From Okeania sp. SIO2C9 (lineage in GTDB: Bacteria > Cyanobacteriota > Cyanobacteriia > Cyanobacteriales > Microcoleaceae): DNA of 64,000 nucleotides. Location: assembly GCF_010672455.1 (NCBI RefSeq), contig NZ_JAAHGO010000007.1:338659-402658 (forward strand). Reading direction: 5' to 3'. The translations under genes and the position numbers were made by a program. Shown in pieces: positions 9,302-18,878 of the stretch (position 1 is the first letter of the stretch; each line of letters begins with the position of its first letter). Under the pieces are notes generated by a model. It was given only the letters and a program-made list of their open reading frames with translations, did not search any database and was not told the DNA's origin.

Positions 9302-12300
9302 ATGTCATTTCATATCTCAGCTTGGTCAATCAAAAAACCAGTTCCTACCATTGTGATGTTTTTAATCTTAACAATAGTAGGATTAATGTCATTTTTTCAA
9401 CTAGGAATAGACAACACTCCTAATATCGATGTTCCAGCAGTATCAGTTACAGTAACTCAACAAGGGGCAGGTCCCACAGAACTAGAAACTCAGGTAACAA
9501 AAAAAATAGAAGATTCTGTGGCAGGTTTGGGAAATATCGATAAATTAACCTCAAGAGTAACTGATGGAGTTTCTACAACCACCATCTTTTTTGACTTGGG
9601 AGTAGATACCGACCGCGCCACTAACGACGTTCGCAATGCCGTCACCGAAATTCGCGAGGAGCTACCTCCAGATATCAACGACCCTATTGTAAAAAGATTA
9701 GAAATTATTGGCAGCGGTCCCATTATTACCTACGCTGTCACCTCAGACAAACGTTCAGTCAAAGAACTCAGTGAACTCGTAGACAAAGAAATTAGTCGTA
9801 CCATTCTCAATGTTCCCGGTGTTTCCGAAATCAACCGTATTGGTGGAGTAGACCGAGAAATTCTCATCGATCTCAACCCAGACAGACTCGAAAGTCTTGG
9901 CATTACTGCTACTCAAGTAAACGATCAAATTCGTGCCCTCAACACTAATATCCCTGGTGGACGTTCTCAAGGTGGAGGCACAGAAAAAAGTATTCGTACC
10001 ATTGGTAGCACTGACACGGTAGAAGCATTAAAAGAATATCGAATCATCCTGCCCTCTGGTGGAGCAGTACCACTGTCCAGTGTAGGTGAAGTCATTGATG
10101 GTTTTGGCGAAACTAGACAAACAGCTTGGTTATTAGAAAAAAATCGTGAGGATGAAACTCAGGGTTTTGCACAAGACTCATCAATAGAAAGTAAACCCGT
10201 CGTTGCTTTTAGCGTACTTCGCAGCACAGGTACTACCCTAGTGACTGTAGAAAAAGGTGTACGGGCAAAAGTTGCTGAACTGGAACAAACATTACCAGAA
10301 GATGTAGACTTAGAACTAATTTTTACCCGGGCAACAGATATTGAAGAATCCTATCAAGCATCTGTAGACGCTCTAATTATTGGTTCCATTCTCACTGTTG
10401 TAGTTGTCGGTGTATTTTTGCGAGATTGGCGGCCGACTCTAGTCACGGCAGTAGCATTGCCATTATCAATTATTCCCACCTTTTTAGTAATGCAAATTTT
10501 AGACTACACCCTCAACAATATGAGCTTGTTAGCACTAGCATTAGCGATGGGAAACTTGGTAGATGATGCCATCTGTATGATTGAGAATATCGACCAACAT
10601 ATTAATATGGGGAAAAAGCCATTCCAAGCTGCTTTGGATGCGTCAGCAGAAATTGGTTTGGCTGTGGTAGCAACAACTGGAACTATTGTGGCAGTGTTTT
10701 TACCTGTGGCGTTTATGGGTGGAGTTCCCGGTCAATTTTTCCAACCCTTCGGCATAACAGTAGCAGTTTCAACGATGTTTTCCACATTGGTTGCTTGTAC
10801 TATGACACCAATGTTAGGAGCGCGGTTGTTGAGGCCAAAACGGTCTCAAAGTTCCTCATTTTTAAATGATAAATTGGGAGTCAAACAACCCAAAAATCGT
10901 CCCTACAATAACTTATTAACTTGGGCACTGCGTCATAAAATTACTACTTTAATTATTGCTGTAGCTTTCTTTATTGGTAGCTTGCAACTGGTGCCACTAA
11001 TTCCTAAAGGGTTAATGGGTTCTGATGACAATGCTGTAAGTATAGTTTCCTTAGAGTTGCCTCCTGGATCGACTTTGTCTGAAACTGAACAAGTTGCTCA
11101 ACAGGCAATGCAAATATTAGAACAAAATTCGATTGTTACCAGTGTGTTTGCTGATGTTGGTACTAGGGGCAATAGTGAAGCGGTAAATGAGGGCAAGTTG
11201 TATGTAAATATATTACCCAGGCAAGAGCGGGAGATTTCCCAAAAGGAGTTTGAACAACAGATGCGACCTCTATTTCAGGATATTCCAGGGGCGCGGGTGA
11301 GTTTTGGTGGTGGGGGTAGAGGAGGTAATAAGGATTTAACCCTTGTTCTGAAGAGTGAAAATGCAACTGCTTTGAAACAGACGGCAGATGCTTTGGAAGC
11401 GCAAATGCGAGAAATTTCAGGTTTGGTGGATGTCACTTCCAGCGCGAGTTTGGTGAAACCGGAGATTTTGATTAAACCATTACCTGCTAGAGCTGGAGAT
11501 TTAGGAGTTTCTGTACAGGCGATCGCTCGTACAGCTTCATTGGCGACTTTGGGAGATCGTGAGTCAAGTTTAGCTAAGTTTGATTTACCAGACCGTCAAA
11601 TTCCAATTCGAGTACAGTTGGCGGAGGAATTTAGAAATGACTTGGATGCAATTAAAAATTTACGCATTCCTAGTCAAAATGGTGGGTTAGTCCCATTGTC
11701 AGCGGTGGCTGAGATTACTATTGGTAGTGGGCCTGCTGAAATCAATCGTTTTGACCGTTATCGCCAGGTTTCCTTGGAGGCAAATTTACAGGGAATTTCT
11801 CTAGGAGATGCGGTAGAACAGGTAAAAGGGTTGCCAGCAATGAACCCACTACCGGAGGGTGTTACGGAACAACCTGATGGTGATGCTGAGATTATGATTG
11901 AGATATTTGCTGGATTTTTAGGTGCTTTGGGATTTGCAGTGTTGTGTATTTATGCAATTCTGGTATTGCTATACAATAATTTTCTGTATCCGATGGCTAT
12001 TTTGGTGGCGTTGCCGTTATCTATTGGTGGCGCTTTGTTAGGGTTATTGGTGATGCAGAAAGAGTTGGGTTTATTTGCTTTAATTGGAATAGTGTTGTTG
12101 ATGGGGTTGGTAACTAAGAATGCAATTTTGTTGGTAGACTGTTCGTTGGCAAATGAAAAGGAAGGAATGTCTCAGTTTCATGCAGTGCGGGAAGCAGGTA
12201 TTTCCCGGTTGCGACCAATTTTGATGACCACGTTTTCTACTATTGCTGGAATGTTACCTATCGCCTTAGAATTAGGAGCAGGAGGCGCAGAAAGAAGTCC

Positions 12301-12520
12301 CATGGCGATCGCTGTAATTGGTGGATTTTCGACAGCGACATTATTGACGTTGGTGGTAGTACCTGTGTGGTTCACTTATATTGATAATTTTATGCATTGG
12401 TTACAGAAATTATTCCGGGGTAAGGAAATTCGCCCGCAGTTAGATGTTTCTGTTAATGGTCATGGTAATGGGAAAAGTCCGAATGTTTTGAAAAAGGATT
12501 CTATTACTACTAGAGGTTAA
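9302..12520 (+). CDS. RND multidrug efflux permease (HAE1/AcrB-like)
   Basis: About 1072 residues, the normal size for the family. The first membrane helix is at about 12-32 and is followed by the porter motif (NIDVPAVSVTVTQQGAG), the LVDDAICMIENI helix-4 signature with the paired proton-relay aspartates, and the second half ending GLVTKNAILLVDCSLANEKEG. It would export hydrophobic compounds across the envelope together with the adaptor upstream and an outer-membrane channel encoded elsewhere. The reading frame extends upstream to 9239, but that part is translated minisatellite. ATG 9302, giving MSFHISAWSIKKPVPT, matches family N-termini. The distance to the adaptor gene (over 700 nt of repeats) makes tight co-transcription uncertain. 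Confidence 0.93.
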   Translation: MSFHISAWSIKKPVPTIVMFLILTIVGLMSFFQLGIDNTPNIDVPAVSVTVTQQGAGPTELETQVTKKIEDSVAGLGNIDKLTSRVTDGVSTTTIFFDLGVDTDRATNDVRNAVTEIREELPPDINDPIVKRLEIIGSGPIITYAVTSDKRSVKELSELVDKEISRTILNVPGVSEINRIGGVDREILIDLNPDRLESLGITATQVNDQIRALNTNIPGGRSQGGGTEKSIRTIGSTDTVEALKEYRIILPSGGAVPLSSVGEVIDGFGETRQTAWLLEKNREDETQGFAQDSSIESKPVVAFSVLRSTGTTLVTVEKGVRAKVAELEQTLPEDVDLELIFTRATDIEESYQASVDALIIGSILTVVVVGVFLRDWRPTLVTAVALPLSIIPTFLVMQILDYTLNNMSLLALALAMGNLVDDAICMIENIDQHINMGKKPFQAALDASAEIGLAVVATTGTIVAVFLPVAFMGGVPGQFFQPFGITVAVSTMFSTLVACTMTPMLGARLLRPKRSQSSSFLNDKLGVKQPKNRPYNNLLTWALRHKITTLIIAVAFFIGSLQLVPLIPKGLMGSDDNAVSIVSLELPPGSTLSETEQVAQQAMQILEQNSIVTSVFADVGTRGNSEAVNEGKLYVNILPRQEREISQKEFEQQMRPLFQDIPGARVSFGGGGRGGNKDLTLVLKSENATALKQTADALEAQMREISGLVDVTSSASLVKPEILIKPLPARAGDLGVSVQAIARTASLATLGDRESSLAKFDLPDRQIPIRVQLAEEFRNDLDAIKNLRIPSQNGGLVPLSAVAEITIGSGPAEINRFDRYRQVSLEANLQGISLGDAVEQVKGLPAMNPLPEGVTEQPDGDAEIMIEIFAGFLGALGFAVLCIYAILVLLYNNFLYPMAILVALPLSIGGALLGLLVMQKELGLFALIGIVLLMGLVTKNAILLVDCSLANEKEGMSQFHAVREAGISRLRPILMTTFSTIAGMLPIALELGAGGAERSPMAIAVIGGFSTATLLTLVVVPVWFTYIDNFMHWLQKLFRGKEIRPQLDVSVNGHGNGKSPNVLKKDSITTRG

Positions 12521-12965
12521 TTTTGTTGCATCTAAAATGGTGCGCTACGAAGGATTGTTAGAGCGGTTTCCGAAGTTATGAGGTACACCCATCGCTGGCA
12601 AGATGCCCGCACTGCAATATTTTCACCATTCACTTTGTACGTCATTTGCCCGAAATCTGCTGTAAATGCTTTTGAAACCTTTCTTTCTCTTTTGCCTTTT
12701 GCCTTCTGACCTCTGCCTTTAATAAGGGTAGTAGGGGCGAATGGCCATTCGCCCCTACATATTTTTTATCAAAATAACATGGGTCGCGCAACCCCGCCTT
12801 TTAAGGCGCAACATTTTTGGAGCGGGGCTCAAATCCCCGTTACCAAAATAACTTCTGTAGGGGCGAACGGCCGTTTGCTTCGCATAACTATCGTTAACGC
12901 CCCTACTGACTTCTGACTTCTGACTTCGTTAAACTTTCATACCCATTAATTGTCGGTCTAGATTT
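12521..12965. other. Non-coding gap with dispersed hairpins
   Basis: Contains the 28-nt palindrome (12731-12758), a copy of the GGGTCGCGCAACCCCGCC repeat (12765-12835), a decayed GTAGGGGCGAACGG hairpin and TGACTTC heptamers. No gene is seen. Confidence 0.65.
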
Positions 12966-13208
12966 ATTGACATACTCCCGACGTTGCCCTTACGGGACAA
13001 CGCGGGATTCTTCAGTCTGGGAAACCCTGACCGCTGTTTAGACAGAGGTGATGTCCTCCCCCTGTGTTGGACCTTACCACAACAAAATGTACCTAGCTTG
13101 TCAAGGGCATATGAACGTTTAGCTTATGAAGGTATCCGAATCTTGGCCCTGGCTTTCCCATACGACGCTCCCCTGCGGGAGAGCGCGGGACTTCCCGCCA
13201 GGGAAGTT
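12966..13208. mobile_element. Remnant of an IS200/IS605-type element
   Basis: Two hairpins of the form CCCGAC-stem-GCGGGATTC are present: one at about 12976-13012 after TTGACATACT and one at about 13160-13196 ending GCGGGACTTC. This sequence style is typical of the right ends and omega-RNA scaffolds of cyanobacterial IS605/TnpB elements. No transposase reading frame survives. The remnant lies exactly where the adjacent ADP-ribosylglycohydrolase gene loses homology, so it probably marks the event that truncated that gene. Identification is by pattern only. Confidence 0.5.
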
Positions 13209-14011
13209 AAAAAATCTCGTCCATACTTACCATTTTCTAATAATAATTTGAGATTTTCTGGCAAATCTTGAACTATTTCTTCACTACAAGAACCCGCAGC
13301 TAAAGCTATAGTTGCCACTGTATCTACATCCCCTGTAAAATTAATACAATCCATTAATAAACTGCTCATTTTTTCATTTCTTTCCACTGCAGTAATAGCA
13401 GCTCTGACACTCATCCAACCTTTAGAACCTACTTTTTTATCCCAAGTTTATGACCAAGGTTTTCCAGGAACATGAGTTTCAATAAACTTTCCTAATTTAC
13501 TTTTTTTACCTAAATTATAAATGCAATAATGACTCATTAAAGCCGAAGCGATCGCTGCATCAATTCCATCAGGACTATTATGAGTAATAGCTGCTTGAAT
13601 AGTTGCTTTTTCTTTCACTTCTTTGATAGTAGGAAAAATTCCAATGGGAGCAGCTCGCATTGCAGCCCCACTCTTATCACTTGTACCACCTATTTCTGCT
13701 AAAAATTGTTGACCATTTTTCACCCGTTTTAAAAAGCCATAAAATTTACTGGCATATCCTTCTCGTTCATCTCTTTTAAAAGCTTCAACAAATTTATCAG
13801 CTAAATCTTGTCGCGTCCAAAGTTTCTGAGAAACTATCATTTCGGTAATAGCAATACTCATTTGAGTATCATCTGTATAGGAACCCGGAATAAGTTTATG
13901 TCTTGGATGTTTCACATAAGTAAAAAGATGATTATGTGTTTTAATAAAATCCAGTGCTGCATATTCAAAACCCGCTCCGTAGGCATCACCAATAGCAAGT
14001 TCTAGTAACAT
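13209..14011 (-). pseudogene. ADP-ribosylglycohydrolase (DraG-like), broken
   Basis: The 5' part (from ATG 14011; the upstream ATG at 14032 is repeat-derived) encodes MLLELAIGDAYGAGFEYA, then SYTDDTQMSIAITEM, the paired acidic metal site of this family, and a NSPDGIDAAIASALMSH segment. An in-frame TAA follows PGKPWS at 13448-13450. The same frame continues for more than 70 codons with clear family sequence, including GWMSVRAAI and FTGDVDTVATIALAAGS, the C-terminal metal motif. At about 13209 family sequence stops and IS-derived sequence begins. One nonsense codon plus C-terminal loss makes a functional enzyme unlikely. Confidence 0.8.
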
Positions 14012-14270
14012 ATAGTCAAAATCAAAAGTCAAAAGTCAGATAATTTCTGTGACTGAGTTGAAAAATTAGAAATTTCCCTCAATAAACTAAATTTTTAAGC
14101 ATTATTTTTAAGAAAAGAGTGCGTAGACAAAAATCACAATATTTACCATTGAGATAGATAACTAAATATTTGCCTACCTTCCTACTATTCTTAATTTTTC
14201 TATGGGAATTTTTAGCAAACTGAAAATATCCTAGCCACAACTTAAACAAACAGAAAATAACTTTATCAAA

Positions 14271-14546
14271 TTACCCATTAAACCTCTGCAATAATTCCTC
14301 GCGAGAACCATTTAACAACAAAGGAGCCAACTCCTCTGGAGACAACTGCAACATCGGTTCAATAATGGCCAATAGTTCTGGGTCGAGAGAACCAAACCGG
14401 ACATTGAAAAAACATTCAGTTATTTGTCGCTTCATTATCCGTTGGCCTTCTTGGAAGCCTTTTTGAAAGCCTTCTTGCCAAACTTCTCGGCGAACTTGTT
14501 CAAAGGGATCTTCGCGCCAACGTAAATAAACAGGCGATCGCTTCAT
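14271..14546 (-). CDS. Short DUF4351 protein (partial duplicate of the upstream gene)
   Basis: The 91 residues are nearly the same as the last 80 or so of the upstream 303-residue protein: SPVYLRWRE near the start, then FGSLDPELLAIIEPMLQLS and REELLQRF. DNA identity is also high, including GGCCAATAGTTCTGGGTCGA. It looks like a tandem duplication of only the 3' end of the neighbour that kept an ATG. It lacks the nuclease-like N-terminal part. A KGFQEGQ-type linker replaces the related segment. It may be expressed as a free C-terminal domain or be debris. Confidence 0.6.
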   Translation of the reverse strand: MKRSPVYLRWREDPFEQVRREVWQEGFQKGFQEGQRIMKRQITECFFNVRFGSLDPELLAIIEPMLQLSPEELAPLLLNGSREELLQRFNG

Positions 14547-14565
14547 CAGTAACTCCTATCATTAA

Positions 14566-15477
14566 CTACTCACCAAACCTCTCCAATAATTCCTCACGAG
14601 AAGCACTCCATAATAAAGGAGTCAATTCCTCTGGAGACAACTGCAACATTGGCTCAATAATGGCCAATAGTTCTGGGTCGAGAGAACCGAACCGGACATT
14701 GAGGAAATTTTCAATTAGTTGCTTTGTTTTCTGTTGGCTTTCTTGGCGAACTTCTTGGCGACCTTCCTCCAAGGTCTCTTCGCGCCAACGTAAATAAACA
14801 GGTGATAGTTTCATTAGTAACTCCTGGTCATCTTCATTTATATTGTCTCTTACTTGAATTGTGATGTGCCAGCTTGCAAGAAGCTCGGTCAAATTTTCTC
14901 TAAGTGGGTTTCCTGGTGGTAAAGCTTCCAATTCTAAAATGGCTTGCTGTTGTGTTTGACCTTTTCCCAATACTCGCAACCAGAGGGTATCTTGGTTAAT
15001 TGGTAACTGATTAATGGCTACTATTGCTGTGTTTTGAAACTTTGGTAAAAAATAAACACCTGTAGGCCATTGACCGCTTGAGTCTAGTTTAGCGCCAAAA
15101 CCGTCAATTATTCTGGCCGAACAAGAGGGGGACAAAATCCACAATAGAGGCCATTCGGCTTCAGTATAGGGAGTATTTTCCCTTCTAGCTTTACGTTTTT
15201 TTTGGTTAATAATAAAGTTAAGTTTGGCTTGACAGTCGAGTATTTCTAGTCGTTGTGGTTGATTACGAAATGGCTCGTAAATAGAAGCAGTGGCTGCCAT
15301 TTTGCCTAATAACCCTAAAATTTGAGGATCTGTCGGCGGTGGAATAACGGGGATGAAATATACATCTATTTCTCGGACTTCGCTGGCAACATCGCGACTG
15401 GTTTCTACTTTACCTAATAGAGTTAGTAATTCTTCTAAATATTGTTTGGCAAATTGGTCGTGGGGAGTTCGCGTCAT
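14566..15477 (-). CDS. Rpn-like / DUF4351 domain protein
   Basis: A 303-residue protein of a family that is multicopy in filamentous cyanobacteria. The N-terminal part (MTRTPHDQFAKQYLEELL, DVASEVREIDVYFIP) resembles Rpn/PD-(D/E)XK transposase-like nucleases. The C-terminal part (about 245-303) is a DUF4351 segment with FGSLDPELLAIIEPMLQLS. Its biochemical role is unknown. The stop is followed 19 nt later by a partial copy of its own 3' end (14271-14546). The start is the ATG after a TTATCAG repeat. Confidence 0.75.
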   Translation of the reverse strand: MTRTPHDQFAKQYLEELLTLLGKVETSRDVASEVREIDVYFIPVIPPPTDPQILGLLGKMAATASIYEPFRNQPQRLEILDCQAKLNFIINQKKRKARRENTPYTEAEWPLLWILSPSCSARIIDGFGAKLDSSGQWPTGVYFLPKFQNTAIVAINQLPINQDTLWLRVLGKGQTQQQAILELEALPPGNPLRENLTELLASWHITIQVRDNINEDDQELLMKLSPVYLRWREETLEEGRQEVRQESQQKTKQLIENFLNVRFGSLDPELLAIIEPMLQLSPEELTPLLWSASREELLERFGE

Positions 15478-15479
15478 TT

Positions 15480-15755
15480 CAGTTATCAGTTATTAGTTTT
15501 TTACAGGAAGTTTTATGGGTAATTATAGAGTATAATTTTAGATATCAAACTATTTATAATTTATGGAAAAATTACAGCATATTCCAAGTATCTGAAGTAC
15601 AGATATTAAGAATTTAATTTTCCCAGTGCGAGCATCTTGCTCCCGTGGGTGCAACTCTTCAGTTATCAGTTTTTTACAGGAAGTTTTATGGGTAATTAAG
15701 AGTATAGTTGAGGATATAAAATTCTTTGTAATTAATGGAAAAATTCTGATAGAGG
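15480..15755. repeat. Direct duplication of about 95 nt
   Basis: The segment TTTTTTACAGGAAGTTTTAT followed by GGGTAATTA...GAGTATA and ...AATGGAAAAATT occurs at about 15481-15572 and again at about 15659-15749, diverged. The duplication lies between the divergent DUF4351 and PD-(D/E)XK-like genes, so it probably duplicated a promoter region. Confidence 0.6.
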
Positions 15756-15773
15756 AAATCAGGAATAGGTAAA

Positions 15774-16379
15774 ATGTCATATAGTGATTTTGATTTAAAA
15801 AAAGTAAAAGCTGAGTTTAACTTGAAAATTATAGAGACAGAAGATTTATTTTCTCAAGTTGAACCTGTAGAGATTAGTAATCTTTTAGCTGAAATGTTGA
15901 AGCAAAATGTTCCTATTGCTTTAGCGATCGCTACAGAAAAGGCAAGTTCTGAACTAATAATTATTAATATTTTGTTGGAGATTAAGAGACAACTTCAAAT
16001 CAGTTTTTTTTCGGGTATAGATTTCTCAGTGGATCGAGATAAGGGATTGAATGGATTTTGTGATTTTATTATTAGTCAATCTCCGGAACAACTATATTTG
16101 GATACTCCTGTAATTGTTCTTGTAGAGGCTAAAAATGAAAAGATAGTTGGTGGTTTAGGACAATGTATTGCAGAAATGGTTGGGGCTGAAATATATAATC
16201 AAAAAGATGGTAAAGATGTTCCTTTTATTTATGGTGCGGTTACGACAGGTCATGTCTGGAAATTTTTGAAATTGGAAAAGAATGTGGTGTTTATTGATGT
16301 AGAGAATTACTATATTAAAGATTCGAGAAAAATTATAGGAATTTTTGTGGAAATGGTTAGGTCGGTTAAGTCTTTGTAA
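15774..16379 (+). CDS. PD-(D/E)XK nuclease-like protein
   Basis: A 201-residue protein, cyanobacterial in style. The middle contains GFCDFII, then VIVLVEAKNEK and GLGQCIAEM, which matches the D...ExK...Q layout of the PD-(D/E)XK superfamily. A DNA-related nuclease role is therefore possible, but no function is known to me. It lies divergently to the DUF4351 gene, which belongs to the same superfamily by its N-terminal part. Confidence 0.65.
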   Translation: MSYSDFDLKKVKAEFNLKIIETEDLFSQVEPVEISNLLAEMLKQNVPIALAIATEKASSELIIINILLEIKRQLQISFFSGIDFSVDRDKGLNGFCDFIISQSPEQLYLDTPVIVLVEAKNEKIVGGLGQCIAEMVGAEIYNQKDGKDVPFIYGAVTTGHVWKFLKLEKNVVFIDVENYYIKDSRKIIGIFVEMVRSVKSL

Positions 16380-16469
16380 TTAGAAATTAAAGTAAGAAGT
16401 AGGGTAGGCAAATATTATAAATTTTACTGTGGATATAAATTCGTCAAAATTTGCCCACCATAACTAAAT

Positions 16470-17138
16470 CTAGCGAAAAACTATCTGATTTTTCTCAGGA
16501 GAAACCCTATAAAACCTGACAAAGTATGTACCTTCAGGTAAGGTAGATTTCTTATTCACATTATAACCAGGACAAATTCTGGTTCCCATTTTTTGATAAT
16601 TTCTAGAAGATAAATTAAAAGCCTTATCAGTTACACAAAATTCTGGTTTTCTAGAGTTACCTCCCTGAGAATTTTTATAACTTGTTATGTCTTGTCGAGG
16701 AAACTTTTTATTGTCAGAACTCTCTAGATATATCCAGTCTTCTGTGCGGTCATACCGTCCTTGTGGAGCATCAATATCTAATTTTAAAATGGGAAAACTT
16801 TTACATTCATTAGGAGGAACTGAACCCCATCCCCTCAGTTTTGATGCTTCTACTGTTACACCATATGGACTACCATAATTGCTAGCTCCTGCTACGGTAT
16901 AAATTCGTTCTTTTGCCCTAGCTACATATATTTTCTTTTTATACTCGTTGCAGACTTTAACATTGTAAAATATTTCAGTATTAATATTTAGTTGTGAGTT
17001 GGTTCTTTCCTGTATAGAAAAAGTTAAACTTAGAGCTGTTAAAAGTGCAGTAGGATAGAATAATAAGTTTTTGAGCAACTTTCTTTTCCTGACTATTGGA
17101 AATATTGTGGCTAGATTCAATAATTTTTGTGGTTTCAT
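16470..17138 (-). CDS. Secreted protein, DUF1036-like
   Basis: A 222-residue protein. A basic N-terminus and a hydrophobic stretch (about 24-42, LLFYPTALLTALSLTFSI) suggest export. The mature part has VKVCNEYKKKIYVARA and GWGSVPPNECKSFPI, resembling the pattern CN...GWW.V.PGEC of DUF1036 proteins, and ends with a disulfide-capable C-rich segment (FCVTDKAF, RICPGYN). It opens the 3' end of a minus-strand run of secreted proteins (16.4-20.1 kb). Function is unknown. Confidence 0.6.
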   Translation of the reverse strand: MKPQKLLNLATIFPIVRKRKLLKNLLFYPTALLTALSLTFSIQERTNSQLNINTEIFYNVKVCNEYKKKIYVARAKERIYTVAGASNYGSPYGVTVEASKLRGWGSVPPNECKSFPILKLDIDAPQGRYDRTEDWIYLESSDNKKFPRQDITSYKNSQGGNSRKPEFCVTDKAFNLSSRNYQKMGTRICPGYNVNKKSTLPEGTYFVRFYRVSPEKNQIVFR

Positions 17139-17243
17139 AATTTTTATTCCTATTAAAAATCTACTTTATGCCAAATTAATAGATTGAATCTTGCCAAATA
17201 ATTCAAATTTCAATAAACAGCTATCTTTTCTGTTCAGAAGTCA

Positions 17244-17843
17244 TTATCTATTTCTTACTGTAAATCTTAAGTTCTGGTCTCTCCAACCTGTATCGTCTCC
17301 TAAATAAATAGTTTCGGTATTATACTCAGAAGCGCATTTCCAACCAGTATTAATTACTTTTCCCGAACTACCACTTCTTCTTCTATGCTGTAAACACATT
17401 TCGTAATTTTCTCTAGGAGTATAAATAGTAAAAGTCAATTTTTGATCTTTCCAACCAGTATCATCTCCTAAATTTACTGACTTAATATCATTAACAGAAC
17501 TGCTACATTTGTTCTCTCTTCGCAATCCACTAGAGGGGCTAACTCTAGTATGCTCTAAACAAATTTATGCACAACCAATTGCTCTAAAAGCTAATTCTTG
17601 ATCCTTCCAACCAGTATCATCTCCTAGTCCAATTCATTGACTAAAATTACCTACTCTTGAACATATCCAATCAGTATCTACTACATTTCCAGATGAACCA
17701 CTTATTCTTGTATGTCTCAGACATAAACCGGGAGCAGTATTTTGACTATTTGTTTTTGAACTAATACCGAATATTAATAGTGTTGTTGTTAAAAAACAAT
17801 AGCCTATTTTTTTGAAGTCTTTAAGCATTATATTTCTCCTCAA
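17244..17843 (-). pseudogene. Secreted protein with three GDDTGW repeats, two in-frame stops
   Basis: One frame of about 200 codons from ATG 17843 begins with a signal peptide (YCFLTTTLLIFGISS). It then shows three repeats of about 55 residues with the pattern CL.HTR.SGSSG...W.C and LGDDTGWKDQ.L.F. Two stops interrupt it: a TGA after NFSQ (17634-17636) and a TAA after AIGCA, ten codons before the third block. Repeat periodicity continues in the same frame across both stops. The repeats recall lectin- or DUF-type modules, but I do not recognise the family. Either it is a recent pseudogene or an assembly error should be excluded. Confidence 0.7.
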
Positions 17844-17919
17844 TCTGGATGACTTAATTAATAGATAGATTCATCAATAATGACAAGAATAGATTGAACA
17901 TTATCAAATAATTTCAATT

Positions 17920-18363
17920 TCAATAAGCAGTTATAGTTATTCCGTTTTCTTCGAGGTCTTTTTCTACTTCTTTTTCTAACTCTTCTTCTATCTGTTCTTC
18001 CTGTGTTCCCAAGTTTCGCTTAATTTTTTTCATTTGTCGTTTAATTTCTTTCATTTGTCGTTCAATTTCTTTATCTACCTTCTGCTTTGAAATTTTATTC
18101 CCATTACTAATTGCTTCTTCTAGAAGATTTGTAGATGCTGTAGATGATAATTCTTTAACTACCTTTTTAATCTCGGAAACATCCTTTGGATTTGGGACTT
18201 TTGATGGTGGTACTATCACTTGGGTTGGCACTCCTCGAATTTTTCTCCAAATATCTAATAGTCCATCACCTGCTTTACGAAGTTGTTTTGCTTCGCTACA
18301 TCCCAATAATGAAGGAAAGATAATTAACAAAACGAGCATTAATTTTAAATATTTATTTTTCAT
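17920..18363 (-). CDS. Small coiled-coil lipoprotein
   Basis: A 147-residue protein with a lipobox: hydrophobic LMLVLLIIFPSLLG followed by Cys22. The mature part has a proline-rich linker (VIVPPSKVPNPKD) and then a highly charged helix (about 85-140, RQMKEIKRQMKKIKR and EEELEKEVEKDLEE) that should form a coiled coil. It is part of the minus-strand secreted-protein run. No family was recognised. Confidence 0.6.
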   Translation of the reverse strand: MKNKYLKLMLVLLIIFPSLLGCSEAKQLRKAGDGLLDIWRKIRGVPTQVIVPPSKVPNPKDVSEIKKVVKELSSTASTNLLEEAISNGNKISKQKVDKEIERQMKEIKRQMKKIKRNLGTQEEQIEEELEKEVEKDLEENGITITAY

Positions 18364-18449
18364 GTTTATCCTTTATTAGTAAATAACTTAGTGTTCGTAA
18401 ACAGCCAATCAAATATGTCTGAATGCCATATAAATTTTGAAACTTTTCA

Positions 18450-18878
18450 TCATTTTTTTAATATCAACTCAAGGTTAAACCTAGCAGACTGTAATTCATC
18501 TAAGGTTAAATCGCTCATATCAATATATTCAACATTAAGATATAACTCATCAAAATCTATATCGTTTAAACCTTCTACTAGATCAATAAAATTATCTAGA
18601 ATAGTCTCACCAATTTCACCAATATCTATTTCATCTCCATCAAAATCTAAATCCTCAAAATCCCCTGCTATTGCTGGTTCTGCCCCTCCAATTATTGGTA
18701 AAAATATTAGAGCTAACTGGACACCTTTTAGAAAATTTTTAGCTATTTTAAATGATGGATTATGTCGATTTTTTCTAACTTTTGAGGCTTCATTATTTAC
18801 TTGAGAAAGTAATTTAATTACTTCCTTAAGTTCTTCTTCTTTTTGTTTTTTTAGGCGCTTTTTTTTATTGAAAAACAT
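18450..18878 (-). CDS. Small membrane-anchored or exported acidic protein
   Basis: A 142-residue protein. The N-terminus is strongly basic and helical (NKKKRLKKQKEEELKEV), followed by one hydrophobic segment (about 51-70, GVQLALIFLPIIGGAEPAIA) that could be a membrane helix or a late signal. A very acidic tail rich in D, E and I (FEDLDFDGDEIDIGEIGE) comes last. The charge asymmetry suggests the acidic part lies outside the cytoplasm. No family was recognised. Same orientation as its neighbours. Confidence 0.5.
   Translation of the reverse strand: MFFNKKKRLKKQKEEELKEVIKLLSQVNNEASKVRKNRHNPSFKIAKNFLKGVQLALIFLPIIGGAEPAIAGDFEDLDFDGDEIDIGEIGETILDNFIDLVEGLNDIDFDELYLNVEYIDMSDLTLDELQSARFNLELILKK

Noticed and set aside
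14012-14032. Earlier ATG for the ADP-ribosylglycohydrolase
   Set aside because: MTFDFDY is translated GACTTTTGA-type repeat; MLLELAIGDAYG is the family start.
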